From assembly GCA_017508895.1 (NCBI GenBank), contig JAFWRA010000270.1, positions 1-23,429 of the forward strand: a stretch of DNA of 23,429 nt. The letters run 5' to 3'. The DNA is from Bacteroidales bacterium (GTDB lineage: Bacteria; Bacteroidota; Bacteroidia; Bacteroidales; F082). The notes below the pieces were generated by a model. It searched no databases. It had not been told where the DNA came from and saw nothing but the letters and a program-made list of their open reading frames with translations. How positions within the stretch are numbered: the stretch's first letter is position 1; every line of letters begins with the position of its first letter. The position numbers were made by a program, and so were the translations under genes. This document shows, in pieces, positions 21,142 through 23,429 of the stretch.

Positions 21142-22146
21142 TTATTCTATGGAACGCACAGGACGGACAGAAAGACCTGCGTAGCGAGGTTCGCCGCCAG
21201 TGCCAACAGCGCCCGAACCGAAGCTCAATCGATTCCCACAATCTGGGTGCCAAAAGAGCGAACTCGACCAATAACCGCCTCCCCAATACTGACCATAGAG
21301 GAAGGTGTGGGTGGCTGGCAGGAAAATACTGTTGCCGTTTTCTGAAGTGAAGAGTCTACCATACACATCATTTTGCGTAGTCCACGTGCTGGTGGTGTTG
21401 TTTTTTAGCTCTTCCCATTCCTCAATGGTGGGCATGCGCCAGCCCGTGCCCCAGTTGGCCGTGGCAGCGTCGTCTTCTGGTTGCAAAATGACCAGTTCGT
21501 CAGAATAACCGTTGTAACCATAGTTGGCGTCGTTGCAATACTTGGTCAAGGTGTTTTCACTGCCGTTGCAATACTTGTAAGTGCTCCAATCGTAATCGGC
21601 CTTTGTCGTAGTTTCACCCCATGCGAAGTAACTACCTAAGCCTTCAGGTGTTTCGGCATATACATTACAGGTGGCCCACAATGTTCCACTTGGCAAGCCA
21701 AGGTCAATGTAGTCGTGGCCGTTGTAAGTACCATTCCCGCTCGGTTGTTCCTCAGTGGTAAATTTTTTATCCGCACCATAATAATAGTCAGAGCCTTTCT
21801 TGGCGTATGCCCGGACATGATAAACCGTATTGTGATTCAGTTCAGTAAGTTTACAGGTGAAAGGCTCGTTCCATTGGGCGGTGGAAAGATGCTCTTCACT
21901 TGCCGATGGGTTTTCTTGTAAACCCCAGCATATGCCCAACTCCTCAAGTGTAACACCTTCGCTTACAACGACCTCAGCTCCACAAACTGCGGTTTTTGTA
22001 GTGATGTTAGAAGGTGTGATAGTGGTAACCGTTATCGTTACGGTCTCATCATTATTAGGTTCATCTTCTGGTTTATTACATCCTGCGGCAAAAACCACTG
22101 CCATCATTAGCATTACGGCTGCTACTGCCTTCATCATTTTGCTCAT
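21142..22146 (-). CDS. FISUMP-domain lipoprotein
   Basis: The 334-residue protein begins with a lipoprotein signal (MSKMMKAVAAVMLMM, lipobox AAGC, cysteine 23) followed by the acidic stretch KPEDEPNNDE, which may act as a surface-export signal in Bacteroidota. Next is a fibronectin-III-like domain (about 38-130; TAVCGAEVV, LGICWG, TVYHVRAYAKKG). The C-terminal ~190 residues form a FISUMP (Fibrobacter succinogenes major paralogous) domain: GHDYIDLGLPSGTLWATCNV, YFAWGETTTK, GWRMPTIEEWEEL, IFLPAT, YWSSS and the closing LSVRPVR. Function is unknown; such proteins are expanded in gut Bacteroidales and are thought to sit on the cell surface. An alternative start is the ATG four codons later. It lies 147 nt downstream of the AraC-type gene on the same strand and ends at its own terminator. 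Confidence 0.9.
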   Translation of the reverse strand: MSKMMKAVAAVMLMMAVVFAAGCNKPEDEPNNDETVTITVTTITPSNITTKTAVCGAEVVVSEGVTLEELGICWGLQENPSASEEHLSTAQWNEPFTCKLTELNHNTVYHVRAYAKKGSDYYYGADKKFTTEEQPSGNGTYNGHDYIDLGLPSGTLWATCNVYAETPEGLGSYFAWGETTTKADYDWSTYKYCNGSENTLTKYCNDANYGYNGYSDELVILQPEDDAATANWGTGWRMPTIEEWEELKNNTTSTWTTQNDVYGRLFTSENGNSIFLPATHTFLYGQYWGGGYWSSSLFWHPDCGNRLSFGSGAVGTGGEPRYAGLSVRPVRSIE

Positions 22147-22293
22147 ATTGGTTAAATTTAAAGATTAATAGTTCCTCAAATTTGTAGACAATAAACGCTG
22201 TCCACAACAACGCGGCAAAAATCGGAATACAGGAAAGAATGCGTACTTACAAATCGTCAAAATGGACTTACAAATGACATATTGTAAGCAAAT

Positions 22294-23223
22294 TTATAGC
22301 TGATTGCTGCTTTTCCACTCGGAAGGCGTCATGCCGACGATGGCCTTGAAAGCACGGAAGAAGGTCGTCTCGTTCGCGAATCCAGTCTCCATCCATACCT
22401 CCGAGGCACGGGTGTCGGGCTGGCTGAGCAGCTGCTTGGCATGCTCCACACGATAGGTGTTGACGAATTTGCTGAACGAACAGTTGCGAAGGCTGTTGAT
22501 ACAAGCCGACAGGACATTGCGGTTGCAACCTGCTGCCATTGCCACATCGGATATTTTCAGTCCACTGTTCAAGTAAAGACGCTCTTCCTCCATCAGTTGG
22601 CAAACGCGCTGCAACAGTTCTTCTTCTGTAACGCTACTCGTTGGTCTCATGGAGGCAGTCAAGTCTTCCGTTTCGTTGGCTTCGTCAGCCTTTTCCTCCA
22701 AGTTATCCATGCATTGTGATGCCTTCCGCGCGTGTATTATTATAAGGTACACGATAAATGCAGCCAAAAGTGCCAAGCCTACCCCAATCCATAACCATGG
22801 AAATGATGCCTGGGCAACAATCATTGGGGCTTCGGGATTGACAAGCAACAACACCACAGACTTAAGTGGATAATAGTTGGAATTGTCGAGGCCACCGGCA
22901 AGGATGAGGTTGCCGTCATCATTGAGGACGGGCCAACAGAGACCCATGTTAGGCAGCGGGTCGGTATAATAGAACGTCAATGGTGCTGGATTCTCCGTAT
23001 AATCCACGCGCAACACATAGATCTGTTTGCTTTGTCGGTTAAAGCCCACCAAATAGCCCCGTCCGCGCTGTCTGTCCACCACGGGAAAATGATAATGGAT
23101 GCTGTCGCCTTGGAACATCATTGGCACCGCGCATGTGGTAGGAAGCAGGCTGAAGTCGGTGTCACAGGTCTTGACGCGTCGAAACGGATTTCTCCGGTGT
23201 TTATTATGATTCCGAACTATCAT
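22294..23223 (-). CDS. Membrane-bound AraC-type regulator, N-terminally truncated
   Basis: The frame encodes 309 residues. An N-terminal sensor portion (about 35-140; YLVGFNRQSKQIYVLRV, LNDDGNLILAGGLDN) reads like blades of a beta-propeller. Then comes a single membrane helix (about 143-166, WLWIGVGLALLAAFIVYLII), a linker, and a C-terminal AraC DNA-binding domain (about 210-305) with ISDVAMAAGCNRNVLSACIN as the first helix-turn-helix and ASEVWMETGFANETTFFRAFKAIVG as the second. Proteins of this design usually carry a much longer periplasmic sensor. The first ~15 codons (MIVRNHNKHRRN) are the reverse complement of what looks like a coding region on the + strand, so the true N-terminus is probably lost at a junction near 23175-23225. 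It may control the FISUMP gene downstream. Confidence 0.75.
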   Translation of the reverse strand: MIVRNHNKHRRNPFRRVKTCDTDFSLLPTTCAVPMMFQGDSIHYHFPVVDRQRGRGYLVGFNRQSKQIYVLRVDYTENPAPLTFYYTDPLPNMGLCWPVLNDDGNLILAGGLDNSNYYPLKSVVLLLVNPEAPMIVAQASFPWLWIGVGLALLAAFIVYLIIIHARKASQCMDNLEEKADEANETEDLTASMRPTSSVTEEELLQRVCQLMEEERLYLNSGLKISDVAMAAGCNRNVLSACINSLRNCSFSKFVNTYRVEHAKQLLSQPDTRASEVWMETGFANETTFFRAFKAIVGMTPSEWKSSNQL

Positions 23224-23429
23224 CTTCCGAAGGCCGGATCGAACACTCCGCGGGGTTCGCCATGCTCGGCCTTGGCGTCATCAGCCTGATTGCCGGTCTC
23301 CTGATGTGGATGCTGGGGCGTTCCAAACGCAGAAAGCTCCTGGAGAGATCACCTCGGATTCTCGCCGAATACGAGGAGCGTCTTCCGAACGAACCGGAAT
23401 TGAAACTCCGTGACATGAACGAGCCCGGA
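23175..23429 (+). CDS. Partial membrane protein fragment, 5' end missing and 3' end cut by window edge
   Basis: After a TGA at 23172 the + strand stays open for 85 codons to the window end. The product reads VETDFSGVYYDSE, then SSSEGRIEHSAGF, one membrane helix (MLGLGVISLIAGLLMWML), a basic stop-transfer stretch GRSKRRKLLERSP and a charged soluble tail (EYEERLPNEPELKLRDMNEP). Codon use is GC-rich and looks natural. There is no start codon before the helix, so the gene lacks its 5' end here, just where the reverse-strand AraC-type gene also loses its 5' end. The protein family is not recognised. Confidence 0.45.

Overview
The window looks like a piece of a Bacteroidales (Bacteroidota) chromosome, probably from a gut or rumen type organism. 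Many genes are preceded by the Bacteroidota -7 promoter element TAnnTTTG. A secreted protein ends in a type IX secretion (T9SS) sorting domain, and there are lipoproteins, a FISUMP-domain protein and DUF families typical of the order. Housekeeping genes (nnr, recA, a nucleoside kinase, gyrB) are rich in G and C at third positions. Several accessory stretches are visibly AT-rich.

Layout, left to right. 1-219: truncated DUF5618-like gene (-). 220-562: AT-rich control region with three ACTTTTTTCC motifs exactly 33 bp apart. 563-2309: AT-rich two-gene accessory unit, a GIY-YIG (T5orf172-like) protein and a two-helix membrane protein. 2330-3838: nnr (NAD(P)HX repair). 3839-4034: repeat-filled spacer. 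4035-6455 (-): large T9SS-secreted choice-of-anchor L protein, divergent from a MATE transporter (6593-7921). Then a WYL regulator (8007-8918), a repeat element, a HIRAN protein (9127-9477) and a sirtuin without zinc cysteines (9524-10234). 10235-11170: a cluster of very small genes with duplicated promoter modules. 11303-11560 (-): DUF5053 protein. 11706-14306: large DNA methyltransferase, possibly a one-chain type IIG restriction-modification enzyme, whose reading frame has been colonised by several palindromic repeat families. 14924-20991: recA, TPR lipoprotein, nucleoside kinase, gyrB. 21142-22146 (-): FISUMP lipoprotein. 22294-23223 (-): membrane-bound AraC-type regulator truncated at its N-terminus. 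23175-23429: a + strand gene fragment that meets the regulator head to head, which looks like an assembly or recombination junction.

The most interesting points are three. First, two tiny single-helix membrane proteins (10359-10502 and 10914-11063) share a C-terminal DD-(4-5 residues)-RTFHRPG signature; the first lies downstream of a roughly 65-bp promoter module that is also found in front of the HIRAN gene. Second, a 20-bp motif (TTGTACCGCGATTTRGAACA, with two differences in one copy) occurs three times within 2.2 kb. Third, the methyltransferase gene carries in-frame hairpin repeats and is compositionally mosaic. No tRNA, rRNA, CRISPR array or intact insertion sequence was seen.
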